Of a DNA stretch of 64,000 nucleotides, positions 25,835-39,400 are shown one piece after another. The notes below the pieces were generated by a model. The model saw only the letters and a program-made list of their open reading frames with translations. It did not search any database and was not told the DNA's origin. This DNA is from Cardinalis cardinalis (Eukaryota > Chordata > Aves > Passeriformes > Cardinalidae): assembly GCA_014549065.1 (NCBI GenBank), contig JACDOX010000034.1:3427356-3491355 (forward strand), read 5' to 3'. The stretch's first letter is position 1. The number at the start of each line of letters is the position of its first letter. The translations under genes were made by a program, and so were the position numbers.

Positions 25835-26305
25835 TCTGGTGAGTTAACTTTGTCAGATTCCCAGGTCCCTATGAAGCTGCTNTCCCATTCCCAAAAGGAA
25901 GGGGGTGAAAAATAAGGTGAAAAAGCTGATGGGTCATGGTAAAGACGAGGACATCACTCACCAGTTACTATCACAGGCAAAACAGACTCAAACTGGGTAA
26001 AGGTAATTTAATTTNTTGCCAGTAAGGGATAGAATTGAATGGCAAGAAACAAAGACAAAACTATAAACACCCCTCTTACCAGGCTCAACTTCACTCCTTC
26101 TTTCACGACTTTTCCCTCTCCTCCTCCTGAGCAGTACAGAGGTGCCACGGAGCATCACTGATGGCCTCAGATGTGGGCAGCCTTGGGGCTGTTTTGGAGC
26201 AGGTTGAAACTGGCTCCTTTTGGGAACTTGTGGTGTCTTGTGACAGAGGCCATCCCTGCAGCACACCCTCCCAGCCCAGCCTTGCCACGCAGACCAGTTT
26301 AGCTG
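25835..26305 (-). mobile_element. Solo LTR of avian endogenous retrovirus (family B)
   Basis: The piece can be followed over nearly the whole length of an avian LTR family I recognise (probably ERVL-class). It has a diverged terminus at TCTGGTGAGTTAAC, then CCCAGGTCCCTATGAAGC, CACTCACCAGTTACTATCAC, GGCAAAACAGACTCAAAC, and at the far end CAGAGGCCATCCCTGCAGC and CCTTGCCACGCAGACC. There is no internal viral sequence, so it looks like a solo LTR. A target-site duplication is not evident, and divergence indicates age. The class assignment comes from memory. Confidence 0.72.
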
Positions 26306-28539
26306 TAGCCTGCCAAGCAAGAGGGGACCAGAAGGAAGAGCCTGTGTGTTTCCTTGGTGGCAGCTGGGGAGATGCTGCACTGAAGCCACTCCTGAACTGA
26401 GGTCCCAAGATTCCCTTAGTTCCCCTCAGGCAGACTAGGNAAGTTGTGGTTGGTAATTGGGGGAATGAGGGACAGAGCTCAGAATTTCACAATGAAATAT
26501 CAGAGAAATTAAGAAATTAGTGAAAGAAGTTTTTTTGAGTGCATCAGTTGTATGGAAATGATAGACTAGAGGGGGTCTGTCTGGGGAGTGCNGACAGTCC
26601 GTGGTGAAGGCTTGCTCTGCCTTTGGGCACAAACAGCTCCTGTTGGCCTTGGCTGGAGGCCACCACTAGAGAGAAGACTCACTCTGTAGAGAATCAGCTG
26701 AGGCTGACTATCTGCCGCAGCACATGAATGACTCCTGCTGCAGAAGATGCATGAGTGTGATTCCCCCCCCCCCTCTGGCAAGGTTTGGAAACCCTTGGCT
26801 ATTTTCTTGATCATATAGTCTTGTGCTTGAACAAAATGCCTGTATGAAAAGACCCTGCAGGAGCTTGAATAATATGAGAAGATTTACTCTAAAGAAGAGA
26901 TGAAGGCTGTATGTTAGCTAGAAGGAATAAAACTGCAGAGAAGATACCAGAGGCATTCATCTTACGGAAATCCCAGAGGAAAAGCAGGATATGGAGGAGA
27001 CAGATCTCTAGCACTGTGGACAGAGTTCATGTTACATATGTAGTAGATAAATATCCACATGCTAAAGTAGCAACTTTGACTCATATGTTCTTGCATCCAA
27101 AATGCAAATTCTAGCTACACCATCTATTAAAAAGGCATGTCATTATGTGTCTGGAGATGTGTAACTTTTTGAGGGAGGTCTTGAGTAGAAAAGGGGGAAT
27201 GTAAGGGCTGTGCCAATTGTCAAGGATAGGTTGTAACAATTAGGAGCACAAAGAGGAGGAAAGAATGAAAATTTCGCTACCAAAAGACACAGAAATAAAG
27301 ATCCACCATCACCCCTTCCTTGCAGGTTCCATGTGCACAGAGGCAGTGACAGCTTTAAAACAGACAACACCATGCCCCTGGCCTGTGTGCCAGGGCTCCT
27401 AAGGAGTCCTTCCAGAGCAGGCAAGTGTCTGTGCCACAATGGCTCCCTATGGCACAACCATCTGGGTACAGAGATCCATCCCAAAAAGAGACTCCTTCAG
27501 TCAGATTAGTCTTGCTTCAAATACAATTTTCATTGCAGCTCTTACTGTGTGGCCACTGGAAATGCTTCAGCAATAAATAAATGGTGGCAAAACCAGTTGA
27601 GTCAAGACCCTGTATTTTCTTAGTCCTTTCTTGCCTTATGAAATGCTGTAGCTCACACATCTGTCAAATAGATCCCTTAGACTGTAAACTCTGGGACAAG
27701 GCTATGTCTTTTGTGAAGCACTAGGTAATAAAAAATAAATAAAATACAAATCATCTATGTAGAACTTTTTGCACTCCACCCTTTGGCATGGTCTCGTGAC
27801 CTTTTGTAGTCATATCAGCAGTACTGAATAGATGAACAGTGCACAAAAAGAAGATACAGTTTTCTTTCAGCAGCAGAACTCCTTTTCAGGAAATAGCTTT
27901 GCAGCAAGTTCTTCCATTTTGCAAGATTTTTTCCTCCTATTTTCATTCTTACTATTTTTCATTCATCTAAATTCTGGGGTAGAGAGAACAGTCAATTATT
28001 TTTAATAATACTTCTCATTAAGAGTTTTATTTTGATACTGGAACAACTGTAGTACAATGCATCTGGCTTTGAATGTGTTCATCCACCAGTCCTACTCCTT
28101 TCTACTGTGATGCATGTTAACATAATTCTTTACAAACTTAATGACCTGAGGAAATTAAAGGGATACTATACAACACCATGACCATGAAAGCAGACGTTGT
28201 TGTGGAATGGGAAAAATCCTGATTATAATTTAAATTGTGCTGATATCAGTCAGGGAGTTTTTTCAACCTGAGAAAAATGTGGTAACGCTGATATAATTAA
28301 TAAATAATAAAGGAGAGCTGAGAAGCTTTTCCTTTAAACTTTAAAGGACTTCAGGGGGGTTATTTCTTGCTGAGTCTTCTGACCTCCTGACAGTCAGGGC
28401 TTTGGGGCTTTTAAACTAAAGATTTCCTAGAGGTCTTTGGGTTGAAGAGTTGCCTACAGTGTTGTTGCCTTATATTTACTTCCATGTCCAGCAGCATCCT
28501 TTGCAAATGCACTCTATAACCCCATACTAAGAAAGTAGT
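26306..28539. other. Intergenic, no gene seen
   Basis: Moderately GC-rich at 26306-26820 and 27290-27490, otherwise AT-rich. The 27290-27490 stretch looks repeat-like, but I cannot assign a family. Confidence 0.55.
26763..26773. repeat. Poly(C) run, 11 C
   Basis: A C homopolymer within an unassigned, moderately GC-rich stretch at 26600-26820. Confidence 0.9.
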
Positions 28540-29250
28540 TTATTTAGTTTGATTTAAATCTTACTTTGTATTGACCTTTTCCTGGAAATTTCGAAANGTA
28601 GTAATAATAAAAAAAATGTTTACGTTGTAATATCATTCATAGCTTTATATACTGTTATAATGTCACCTTTCAGTCACCTCTTTCTGTCTTCCCATATCTT
28701 ATAGTCTATACTGCGTATCGATCCTCCTGGCCACTATTCTTTCTGCTGCCTCTTATGTCTTTCTGAAAAACAGGACACATTAAATCGGACACATTTTTTC
28801 AGGTGTAAAATTGGTTTCTGCTTAACTAAATTCTTTCCTAATCATTCCTAAAACATTATTTTCCTCTGAGCATGCAGACNATGTTTTCAGGAAACTATCG
28901 ACAAAGACTTCCATATCTCGTTCCTGGGTGGTAATAGCTAATTTAGAGCCTATCATTGTGCATGCATAGTTAAGGGGGTTTTTTCTCATGTACACTGCTT
29001 TGTAATTTTTTTTTATAGAATTTAATTTGCTGTTTTATTTTTCAATCAATTAATACTGTGAAATTCTTCTGCAATACTTTCCAGACAGCTTCAGTCCCTG
29101 GGAATTTGATAAAATAACAAAATCAGAATCTATTCCCTTTAAATTTGATCTCATATTCATTACATTGATAATGGCTTAATAGGTTTTTTTCTGTCCATAT
29201 TTATGATCTGGGCTGCATCATGGGGTGTACCTTAGAAAATAAAAAAGTTT
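28540..29250 (-). mobile_element. Ancient CR1-like LINE, partial
   Basis: Diverged reverse-orientation CR1 segments are recognisable. They include TAGCTTTATATACTGTTATAATG, here cited only by its core CTTTATATACTG, then a CACCTTTCAGTCACCTCTTT block. Further along comes CGTTCCTGGGTGGTAATAGC, then TAATTTAGAGCCTATCATTG. This matches old CR1 copies common to amniotes. All coding capacity is lost. Confidence 0.65.
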
Positions 29251-31841
29251 GAAGTAATGTTTCTTTCCTAAGTACAGCTTATTACAGTAGTAAATGCCAG
29301 GCAGTTCTGAAGGATGGGGTAATTTCCTCATCAATTACAGGTGTGTTTGTGAGGAAAATGCAGCAACTTAAAAGCATTCCACCTGAGCCCATCTGGTCTT
29401 GTTTATACAGGGAAAAAAGATCAACTTTTGCTAATGCTGGTTTCTGCCCATCCCTTATAATAATTCCTGAATTCAAAATGAGTTATTGCTAATCTTCTAG
29501 GTACCGGGCAGGTTACACCAACTGCTTGTAAACTTTCATGAAATAGGGTTTAAAATTAAAGTGTATTTCATTCTCATTTTTAATACTTACTCATCTGAGT
29601 ACTTTTCTAAAGTAGCAAAGGAAGGGTTCCTCTGGTATATCTGAGGAGTCTAGTTAGTAATCACCCACACCAAAAAGTCCGGTTGTTACCTGAAAGNGAG
29701 GGTACAAGTTGAGAAAGGTCATTCACCCCACACGTCCCTCTGCTGTGGACAAGAGACATGCACATGGCTCTTCTGAATCATGCAGTACTTAAAAATTCCC
29801 TTTTTTATCTGGGATCAGGATATTGGTTCTACATCTCCTAAGCAAAGAGAAGTCACAGTTACAATGACAACTCCCCGCAGGTGAACACTTTGTAGTGAAA
29901 CTGAATTCAGTGTGGAATGAGATGGGAAGAAACCAGAAGAAAATCAGGAGACCGAAACTCGATTTAGGTAATTACAGATATTTGCACTGTGAATTCTTAT
30001 GAATAAAAATTTGCTTTTCCTAAATAAAAAAAGACTGTTTCTTTTGGTTACATTAACCCAACAAACCAAAACCAAACTCACAAAAACATATTAATACATC
30101 ACACTAATTTGATGACAAATAAGATTTTCCCCCTAAACACTTTTGTATTTGGGTTTGGTTTTTTTTTTGCCAAAAGTTGATGGGAAATATTTTTCATTTT
30201 CTTACCAGTTCTCATTAAAATGTTTTCCCATAAGCTCTGGGACATAATCTATTCAGCAGAGTGAGGAAGATGTCAGAACTGTATAAAAAATAGCCTCTGC
30301 TCACTACCCATAGCATTTTGCTGTATTGACCTAATTGTCACTTCTTGTGAAAAAACACCCCAAAGCTCACCTTTGTTTGAAGGCAATGGTTTTTAGCTCA
30401 TTTCTCTTGTTCACCTTCTGAGTGCTGTCACCCACAAGAAGGAGTGAGGTAGTTCCTGTGGGCTTGTGCCACCACTGTCAGAGAATCACCTCATCAGATC
30501 AAGCTGCAGAAGTCTCAGTACTGATGGTGCTGGATGAGCAAAAAGGATGATTCCATATCCAGAAGGAGAAAGGGAATGGTGAAATTGCTGAGAAGAGGCC
30601 TCTGCCCTGTCTTTTGAACACATGAAGTGAAACAAATTTGATAAAAAATATTTCAAGCATGATAACCAGGAAACCCTCAATGCTGTTTCTGCAGAATCAT
30701 ACTTCTAGAATCTAACTGCAGTTTGATACACTAAATTGCTCATAAAAATTAGTTTTAGTGAGGTTTATTGCCAATAAAAATGATACTTTTCACTTACATC
30801 CTGCGATCTTTTCTTGCATTTCCCAGTCCCTAACAGACCCATATCTGCATGTCTGAGAGATAAATACCCTGCTTTTGTACCATCTATACTTTTGTACCAA
30901 AGCATTGCTTATTTACATAAAGCTATTTCTCAGCTTCAGAAAAAAACATACAATCAAATATTGCAATGCTTTTCTAAAATCACACAAACTCTCTCTATTT
31001 TCTGCTATATTTCACATTAATTAGAGCCCATAAAATATGGCCTGGATTTGAAGATGCATTTTCAGCCCACAGTTTGGCCTTTCTGTATTCAAAATTGTAT
31101 TATTCTCTCCATGGTAGGGTTAAAGTTTATCTTAAATAAATCTGTCTCTTTGGCTCAGCTCTAGCTGGCTTCCAGCCCCCATCCCCACACCACAAAAGCT
31201 GCAGACTAGATAATTGCTGTCATTCAGCTATAGCCATGTGCTGTGTTTGCAGAACTAGAATCTGTTTCCTAGAAAATCAGACAATCTTTGATGCCTTAAA
31301 TGCTAAAAGTATAAGTTCTTACTAGTACTCTGATAGTCAAGACATGCCAGTTTTTATTCACTTATTTCTTCAAAAATACGTAGTGAAGATAGAAGGTGAG
31401 TTTATCTGTTGCCTTATTAAGTAAAGTTTATGAAGCAATTTAGTGCTGTGATGGTCCCATCTAGCGCTTATGTCCCTGAAAATAAATTAATTTATAAGCT
31501 GTTGGTTTATTTAACAGTTGATACACAATGATTCATACTCTAAGGACTAGGGATTATTGGCAGAAAGTTTTTTCATTGAGCATCTTTTAAAACAGGTCAG
31601 ATTTTGTCATAATAATTGATGTATACATACTTATTATCCAAAATACATTTTATGTTAACTTTCTCAGTCTTCTGCTGTGCTAAAAAGCACTGTAATCTGC
31701 AAGTAGGTGCAAGGCAGGTGGGGGTGCCTTTAGGGGCAGAAAATGCTACTTTGCAAAAGGGTGAAATTATCTAACTTTATGTCACTTGGAGCTCTCTTTT
31801 AAAAAACCCATAAGTGGTCCTTACTAAAGCACATCATGTGG
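29251..31841. other. Intergenic, no gene seen
   Basis: AT-rich with scattered short T runs. The open frames here are short and of non-coding composition. Confidence 0.6.
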
Positions 31842-32730
31842 TCATTGAATTAGAAATACAGGGAGGGAATAGATTCCAAAGGTTATATCGTCCAGTCCTC
31901 TGCCTCTGGGGAAGGAACAAATACACCACAGCTTCCTACAGAGATTTTTATCTACTACTTTTTTTTAGAATTTCTGCTAAAAGACTCTCCAAGGGTGTCC
32001 TGTTCAAGCTTTCTCCTCTCAATTTTTTTATTAATATATGACCTATATAGTCTTTTCTGCAAGTTGTACTGGGTTCTTTTTCCTTCACATGGACAATTCT
32101 TAACAATTGATCATTGTCTTTCCTATTAACAATCTGCCATATCCTAAAAGATCTATTAAATCTTTGTCTGCCTAGACTAAAAGAAACCCTTCTTTTTGCA
32201 GTCTTCCTTCACTAATAATATTTCCTGAGCCCTCTTCTCTTTCCTGCTGTTTTCTTCTGTATTCTTTCCAGAGTGACTATGTGTGTTTTGGAGTATGGCA
32301 CTGAAAGCCACTGGCGCTCCTTCAGCTGCATTCTCCCTGTAAACAAGTAGAAGGAAATTATTCTGACCCATATCTTACCTTCAAAATACTTGACAACAGA
32401 TTTTCCCTTTCCTTCTTTTGCAGTAATATTGCACTGTTGACTCACAGTCATGTCTAATACTCTTAAACTTCCAGGTCCTTCTTTCCTCACTTGGCATTTT
32501 CAGTATTCGTTTCTCCTTACTAGTTATTTTGCCCTGAACTTTGTTTCTTTTTTATTAATTTCTTTTTAATTCTAGATTATGTATTTATTAGTCTCCAGAC
32601 TTCTGTAACCCTCACATACCCTATTTCATCTACCATATTTTTTAACTTTTTAATCCATACTTTTAATGGAAACACTGAGCAGAGTTGGGCCTGAAATCCC
32701 TGAGGGCTGCAGTCTGAAAGAAAAAATCCC
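31842..32730 (-). mobile_element. Ancient CR1-like LINE, partial
   Basis: A reverse-orientation CR1 of old type. The 3' side is at the left, with TCGTCCAGTCCTCTGCC. Further along come CTAAAAGAAACCCTTC, CACTGTTGACTCACAGTCAT and CTCTTAAACTTCCAGGTCC, in the order expected for CR1. There are many substitutions and indels and no open frame. Confidence 0.68.
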
Positions 32731-32904
32731 CATTTGATACTGATAGTTATTCTTTGAGAAGAGCTTTCCAAGAAATCACACACAGTCTCTATATTTTTTT
32801 CATGTAGAAAACATTTCCTTTCTTTTCCTACAAGAATTTAATATGAAAAAAAAATTAAATTTCTTACTGTACTCAAGATACTTCAACATAATTCTTCTTC
32901 ACTG

Positions 32905-33453
32905 TGTCATGGTTTAAATCCAGCTGGCAACTCAGCACCAGACAGCTATTTGGTCTCTCCCCCTGCAGCCTAATCAGGGAACCAGGATGGTAAAAATGAG
33001 AAAACTCATGGGATAAAGACAGTTTAATAAGGAAAGAAAAAGACACACACACGAGAAAAGCAAAGAATTCCTTCTCCACTTCCCATGGGCAGCCATCTTC
33101 AAGAAAGCAGGGATCCATCATCAAGTGTACTAGTGCCATGGGAACCCAAACACTGTCACTCTGAACATCCTCCCTTCCTTCTTTCCCCCCAGCTTTCTAC
33201 ACTGAGCATGGTGCTGGATGGTCTGGAATGTGCCTTGGGTCAGCTGGGGTCAGCTGTCCCAGCTGTGTCCCCTCCCAGCTCCTTGTGCACACTGAGCTAC
33301 TTGCTTGTAGGGTGGGGTGAGAGGCAGGAAAGTTCTTAACTGTGTAAGGGCTGCTCAGCAGTGGCTAAAACATCCCTGTCTTACTGACACTGCTTCCAAC
33401 ATANCCCTAAACCAGCTACTGTGGAGGAAATGACACCAGCCAAAATCAGCTCA
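32905..33453 (-). mobile_element. Solo LTR of avian endogenous retrovirus (family A)
   Basis: This complete-looking LTR of about 549 bp reads TG...CA on either strand. On the minus strand it starts TGAGCTGATTTTGGCTGG and ends AACCATGACA, the ends of a common avian LTR family. The minus-strand polyadenylation region is at the GTTTAATAAGG side of the plus strand. The family's TATA box is degenerate here (TGTAGAAA in place of TATATAAA). No convincing target-site duplication was seen. Confidence 0.85.
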
Positions 33454-35284
33454 CCTAGCAATACAGTTATCCCACCCCAGGAGATTAGCTTGGCTTGACA
33501 CAGTTAATTTTTGAAAAATACACATTGTTTGATTTTATTATTCTTCAGGTGTTTCCAAATTTTCTGTGTACACATCCTTTCCATTTTAATGCGGTTTGTA
33601 GTTAGGTGAGGTGTCTCATTTTCTTTAGATTCCCCATTATCCCTCTTTTAAAGATACACATTTTCTTCTTTTCTGAGACTATCCCTGTCTAATATGACTT
33701 CTCACATGTAATCACCGATGCTTCAAATACAGTATGGTTTATTTCTTCATGCATTTGAAGGTAAATTTAATCCACTAGTGGACACTTTAAAATAAAAAAA
33801 ACTAATTAAAAAAAGTTAGCTATTCTGTCTTAACTACTGAAATTCAAATTTTGTCCTTCAAATAGTTTAGAGGGCTTAAAAGCAGCTTGAAATTATCATC
33901 ATCATAAAACCATGCTTCAAACTATGCTAGTGGTGTTTGAAATATCAACAGCCTGTTTTACACAAGTAGCCGAGATACCTTTAAAGCTTTTTTTTTGCAG
34001 TTCTTTTGGAGCATTTTACTTTTTGTTCCTTGAAATGTTTTCTTACTGTGTTACAAGAGTAAGGTGAGGAGCTAAAGCTCCTCAGTAAAGCAGTATTTCA
34101 GGAAGCAGTTCAATAAAGCAGTATTTCAGGAAGACCCTTGGGTGGTGGGGAAAAGATTGTGTAATGCCTGAAGTGAACAGATTATTTCTTTTAGAGGTAT
34201 TTTGAACATATTCATGTTGTGCATGCACCTGATGCACTTAGCACATGCAAACTTTGCAGAGAGATTTTGCATTCAGATCAGGTAAACCTCCAGCCAAATA
34301 CACTCATGAATACTGAAGTAATTACTGAGCTCTGAGGACACGTTGTGAGGACATTATCATTTGTCAGCAGGATACCAGTGACTGCTGTCATGGAAAATTT
34401 ACATTAGCATCATTGTTAAGTAGTCTGTTTACTAGTTTCTTAATGACCTGCAGCAAACAATGATTTGAACTACTTTATGAAGGTTCACCGTGGAAGGCTG
34501 CTGTTATGTTGAATGGATTTTCATAGGTTAATGGTATTAAGACAGAATCAACAGCAGCTGTCAAGTCATATGCAACCAAATAGGTCTAGGTGGCAGTTGT
34601 TTCTGTGATGCTGATGTAGGTTGGAGATGTAAAGTTAGTTTTAAAATATGCACTTGAAGTATAAGTAGCCAGATAGCTGTGCTGAAGCATGAAGCCTGGA
34701 AAGGACTCTGAAAATCCATCTCACAGCTTAGGAAAAGCAGAACTTCCTAAGCCAAAGCTGCCAAGAGTCATTCACTAGCAGATCAGAAGTTTCTAGGAAA
34801 GAAATGTGGGCAAATCAAAACATATATGGTTTTCTTGGTAATTACAACTTCAGAGTTACTCAAGAAACACTGGACAGTGCTAATAGGCTTAAAAATATTT
34901 TCGTAGGTTTCACTGGCAATTACCTACTACTCAACAGCTGAGAGTTTGGAAATTTCTTTTTAACTTCCACAAATGATGATTTGATCCATGATCAGATGTT
35001 TCTGGAAAGATTTAATTAAACCTTACTGATTGAAAAAATATACATGATTTCTTTGCGTGAGCTAACAGGTTTCATGGAGGGAAAATCAGGCTTAACTGTT
35101 ATTTGGCACCAGAGGGAAATTTTGACACCTAATAGAAAGAAAATNTTCTTGGAAAAGTCTATGTGCAGTGTATTATTTTATTTTTCTTTATCAAATATAA
35201 TAAAAAATATTGGTCTGTTTAACTTGAGACTAGGCAAAATTCACAAAGACTGACATCTTAGAATTTACTTTTATAGAATAGTGG
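33454..35284. other. Intergenic, no gene seen
   Basis: AT-rich and unique-looking, apart from the 28-bp duplication at 34.1 kb. Confidence 0.6.
34086..34141. repeat. 28-bp tandem duplication
   Basis: Two units (34086-34113 and 34114-34141) share TAAAGCAGTATTTCAGGAAG exactly, then diverge in the last few bases. Confidence 0.9.
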
Positions 35285-35500
35285 GGAGTGAGCGTTGTGG
35301 TCAGTCCACACTTCTTCCCTGCTCCAAAGTGGGCTCTTCATGGTGACAACTTTCTTCAGGAACTACCCACCTGCTGGGACATGGGGCCTTCCATGGGTAT
35401 GGGGTCCCCTCTGCTATGGTCACTGCAGGGGAAGCTCTGCTCTGGCACTGGGGCACTGCTTCCTGCTCATGTTCCAGTGACCATGGTGTCTGCATGCTGC
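35285..35500 (-). mobile_element. LTR fragment, family B
   Basis: A diverged piece of the family-B LTR: TTGTGGTCAGTCCACAC, then CTTCCCTGCTCCAAAGTGGG, then GGGGAAGCTCTGCTCTGGC and GTGACCATGGTGTCTGCA, in family order. Both ends are truncated. The adjoining 35500-35700 stretch is GC-rich with a GT-type repeat and is not assigned. Confidence 0.55.
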
Positions 35501-36399
35501 CCTTTCCCAGCTGGGGTTCCTGGCTCAGTCCTTGACAGGAGCCACAGGAGCAGGGACATCCTGGAATCAGGTGTCTGTAATTCCTGTGTGCGTGTCTGTG
35601 TGCACCTGTGTGTCTGCCTGTGACAGCTTGCTGGTTTTCAGCTGGTCACTTAAGGATGTGCAGAGAATGTCCAAAAGGAAACTCAGCATAAAGCGTCGAA
35701 GCGACGTGCACTTTGGCACAAGACTGAATATTCACTGAACGCCTTTAACAGCTTTGTGAAGCAATACATAAATTATGTTATTAATATGAGAATCTGTTAT
35801 TTTATCTTACTTACTTGAAAGGGTCTTGGGGAGAATTTTNTGAACTGTTCTTCAACCCTTCTTTCATTTTCAAATTAAGGACTTGTGTTTGTCTGTGAGT
35901 AGGTTGTGCTAACTCTCCAACCAACAAAATGTCTGAATCCCTCTCATATCTTCATCATTACATTCAGTAGGCTTTTTACCCTTTTAAAAATTATTTTGTA
36001 TATTTTATTAAATTATACAGAACAAACTGTTTCTTGAAGGAAACTGATTCTCAGTGAAAATGTCTTTGCATTTATTGTGAACAATTACTGCCATTCTGTG
36101 TGTACAAGGTGAAATGTCTCCTCATTTCCATCTTTTATAGACTGCCTCACAGTACTGCAGGCTACCAGGAGCTACAGGCAGTGGGGATTTCTACATTCAA
36201 CATTTTTTTACATTTTTAGGATTTAGGCTACAGCATTGTCCCAGAGGAAGAAATGGCAGCCTTAGAAAAATGGTGTTAGTTCAGTCTTGTAAATGAACTT
36301 TGCATATATTCAAGCAAGCTTAATGAGGGAAAATATGTCAGATTTAGTGTTTGCTAATTTTATTGGCCAATATATCATTGTAGCACATTCATCAGGTTT

Positions 36400-36462
36400 C
36401 CCCATGAAGGCTCCAGTAGGTCTTTTCCAACCTAAGCCATTCTATGATTCTGTGATTGTAGA
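36400..36462 (+). mobile_element. CR1 LINE 3'-end fragment
   Basis: The 3' terminus of CR1 on the plus strand: GGTCTTTTCCAACCTAAGCC, then ATTCTATGATTCTGTGATT, which shows the octamer repeats (ATTCTRTG) typical of the CR1 tail. It is the only plus-strand CR1 end I see in the window. Confidence 0.85.
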
Positions 36463-39400
36463 TAAAGATGGGTTGATTTTTTCCATTAAATATTTACTCA
36501 CTTGAATAATGACTACATACCGAGCCAAAATTATGTGGAAAAATATTCAAAGTAATTGTGTAATGACAGTTTATAGTAATGACAGTTTAAATTATGTCTT
36601 AAAATGAACAAATTTAAAATCACAAATGCAGCTCCAACGCCTTGATTTTCGCAGTTCTAACTGCTTGATTTTACGACTTTAGCAGCATATCTTGCAGGGC
36701 ATTTCTTCTTCTCTAGCATAACTTTAAGAAGTAAGTAAAAAAGCTTCTCTAACAGGGTAACTACTGAATTAAAAATGAGAAAAATTTGTTTCTCAAGCTT
36801 CATTGTTGCATTCTTCAAAATTACATTGGACACTGTGCTTGCCTTTTCTTAAATGTTCCTCTTGATTTTCAGTGTCTTTTGAATAGATTTATATCTACCT
36901 ATATGGAAAAATAGATCTTTCAGTATTATGCAAACCCAGTAAAATGATTAAACTTAGACAAAAAAAATCTGGAACTTTAATGGAGCCAGGAAATTTATGA
37001 ACTTCTAAATTTTTAGCAGGCTTATCTTGAAGCATGAAGGCTGATATAATAATAGCCTTTCTCTTTTTAGCATGGACATGTGGGCTTCTACAGAAAATTT
37101 CTTGAAAACTCTCAGTNTCTAGTAAGAGCATGCTCATGAATTAATAGGTTTTCCCCCCCAAAAATGTGGGAGCTTTTAACTGAAGGTGAAATTTACTCTG
37201 CTAACAGAACCTCATGCAAATGCTCAGAAACCCTGTTTTTATAGGACAGGGATAGTCCTGACTTAACTAATGAATGAGATTTTTCAAGATGAAGTCTGAG
37301 TAAGGAAGCAGTATCACTTGCTGTGGAAAATTAGGGGAATTTCTGTAGAGCAGAGGAAGAAATAAAAAATCTGAAAACTGGTAATATTGAGATAGTTTAT
37401 GCAGATCTAAGCATACAGCTATTCCACCTAAATGCAGAATATTTCTACAAAATGTGCATTAAAAATACAGCTGAGATTTAGCCAAGTGGGGAAATATAAG
37501 CATATTTAGCTTTTTTTTAAGTAAAATATCTGTTATCTGTGATTGAAGATTCGCCATTGGCACTAGCTGAAGATGTCATTGACATGGGAATTGGGAGCTG
37601 GGGATCTTGATCTAAGGGAACAAATACATTCTTAATTTGAAAGAGCTTAAAACAAGATCAGATCGAGCAGCAGATATTGCATAATAAAGGACAAATCATG
37701 TTAACAGGCAGACTGATACATTATTGTAATCTGTTCTCTTCCTAATCTTGTTTCATCCTTACTGTGTGGCCCACCACTGTGAGGAAGAAATCATATTGAG
37801 TGATTTATTTCCAAGCTTCAGTTCTGAACACAAACTTGTCACCCCATCTCTGAATACCTGCACACCTGGCTTGAGTGTCCAGCTCAAAATGTGTGATTTC
37901 AAATTTGAAGAGAATCTGGCTCTTCCAGAAACACTGTATCAACCTTTTTCCTCACTATTTCTTCCCTAATGGATAACCAAATACTTTTGGAACATTGACT
38001 TAAAGGCTTATTGATAAAGTACCATTAGATTTGGGGAAAAAAAACCCAAAAACTTGCAAAACAACAACAGTATGTTTCTACTGCTGAGATAAATAAAAAT
38101 GGAAATCCCTGTGGATTAACTTCTTTCTAATAGACCTCTGGAAATATCACATAGTTGTGAACATTTACAACATCTAGGTGTACAGTCCTGGTGCTACTAC
38201 TTGCTTTGCCAGCTCACTTCTTCTTGGAAGATATCAAAAAACAGAAGCACCTATTCTATTAATTGTAAGTTAGGAAATTCTAGGTTTGTATTATCCCAAA
38301 TGGAGAAAATTAAGAGAAAGTGAATGCTGATTTAGTTTTTTTTTCCCCTGGACTTCGTATATCTTGCTCTGGAAGAGATCTAAGTCGCATCAGGAAAGCT
38401 CATCTCACAGTTTGAGAGCACTTGATCCATGCAAATGAAAATACTGACATGTATTGTGGTTACAGTGAAGAAACAAATACATCCAGTTAGTTCTGAATCT
38501 AGAGGCATTGTCAAATTGCAAAAAAAAAAGTCTTGCAATGTGCCAAACATAAAGGAAAAACAACAGAAGATGATCTGGAAGGGTATCAGCTGTTTTGCAT
38601 GAAATCAGAATTGCTGTGTTTCTCCCTTGGTAGCTCTAGAAAGGTTCAGTAATTGCAGAGGGGAAGGGAATGTTAATGTGTAGCTATCTTCATATATTCA
38701 AAACTACTGAAAATTATAACAAATTGAAACCAGACTGATTTTCTGATAAAATTTCATGGAAATCAGCTGTGACTGTTTCCCTTAAACAGTATCAATTTTC
38801 ATAGTTAGTCTTTTAAGCTTACACTGAGTTGGTGAGCTTTTTAGTAAAAATGCTCTTCAAGAGTTTAGGCCTGTTTTCTCGGGGAGAGGAAGAAAGGAAC
38901 CTTGTAGAAATCGAGTGGTATATATTCTAAGATATTGGAAGCTGCTGTTGTTATTAGTGGTGAAGTGTTCTGAGATTCCTTCAGGTACTATGCACATGAA
39001 GAAATAAAGTGTACTGCTTCAGATGGCCCACCAAAAATGTTATTAACAGGAAACAAACCCCAGCCAAATAGAGAAGTAGGAGCTGGCTGAGAAGGATATC
39101 AGGTAATAATAAAAACAGTGATAGCTGAGAGAAGTTAAAACATGATAAAATTATTTCCAGGAGGTCAAGACTTAGTGCAGTTGCTTTAGGGTTTTCTCCT
39201 CAACACAAGATGAACCCCAATGTATCAGCATATCTAAAAAAACCCCAATCAATTGTTGTTAATAGGAATTTAGGAGATTATAATATTTGAACTTCAAAAG
39301 TTTGCGTATCATGTTCAAAAACAGATCATGTTCAACCATACAATTCAAATGTACCTCAGACGTAGTACATGACCCAAATATTTACACAGTATAGTCTTGA

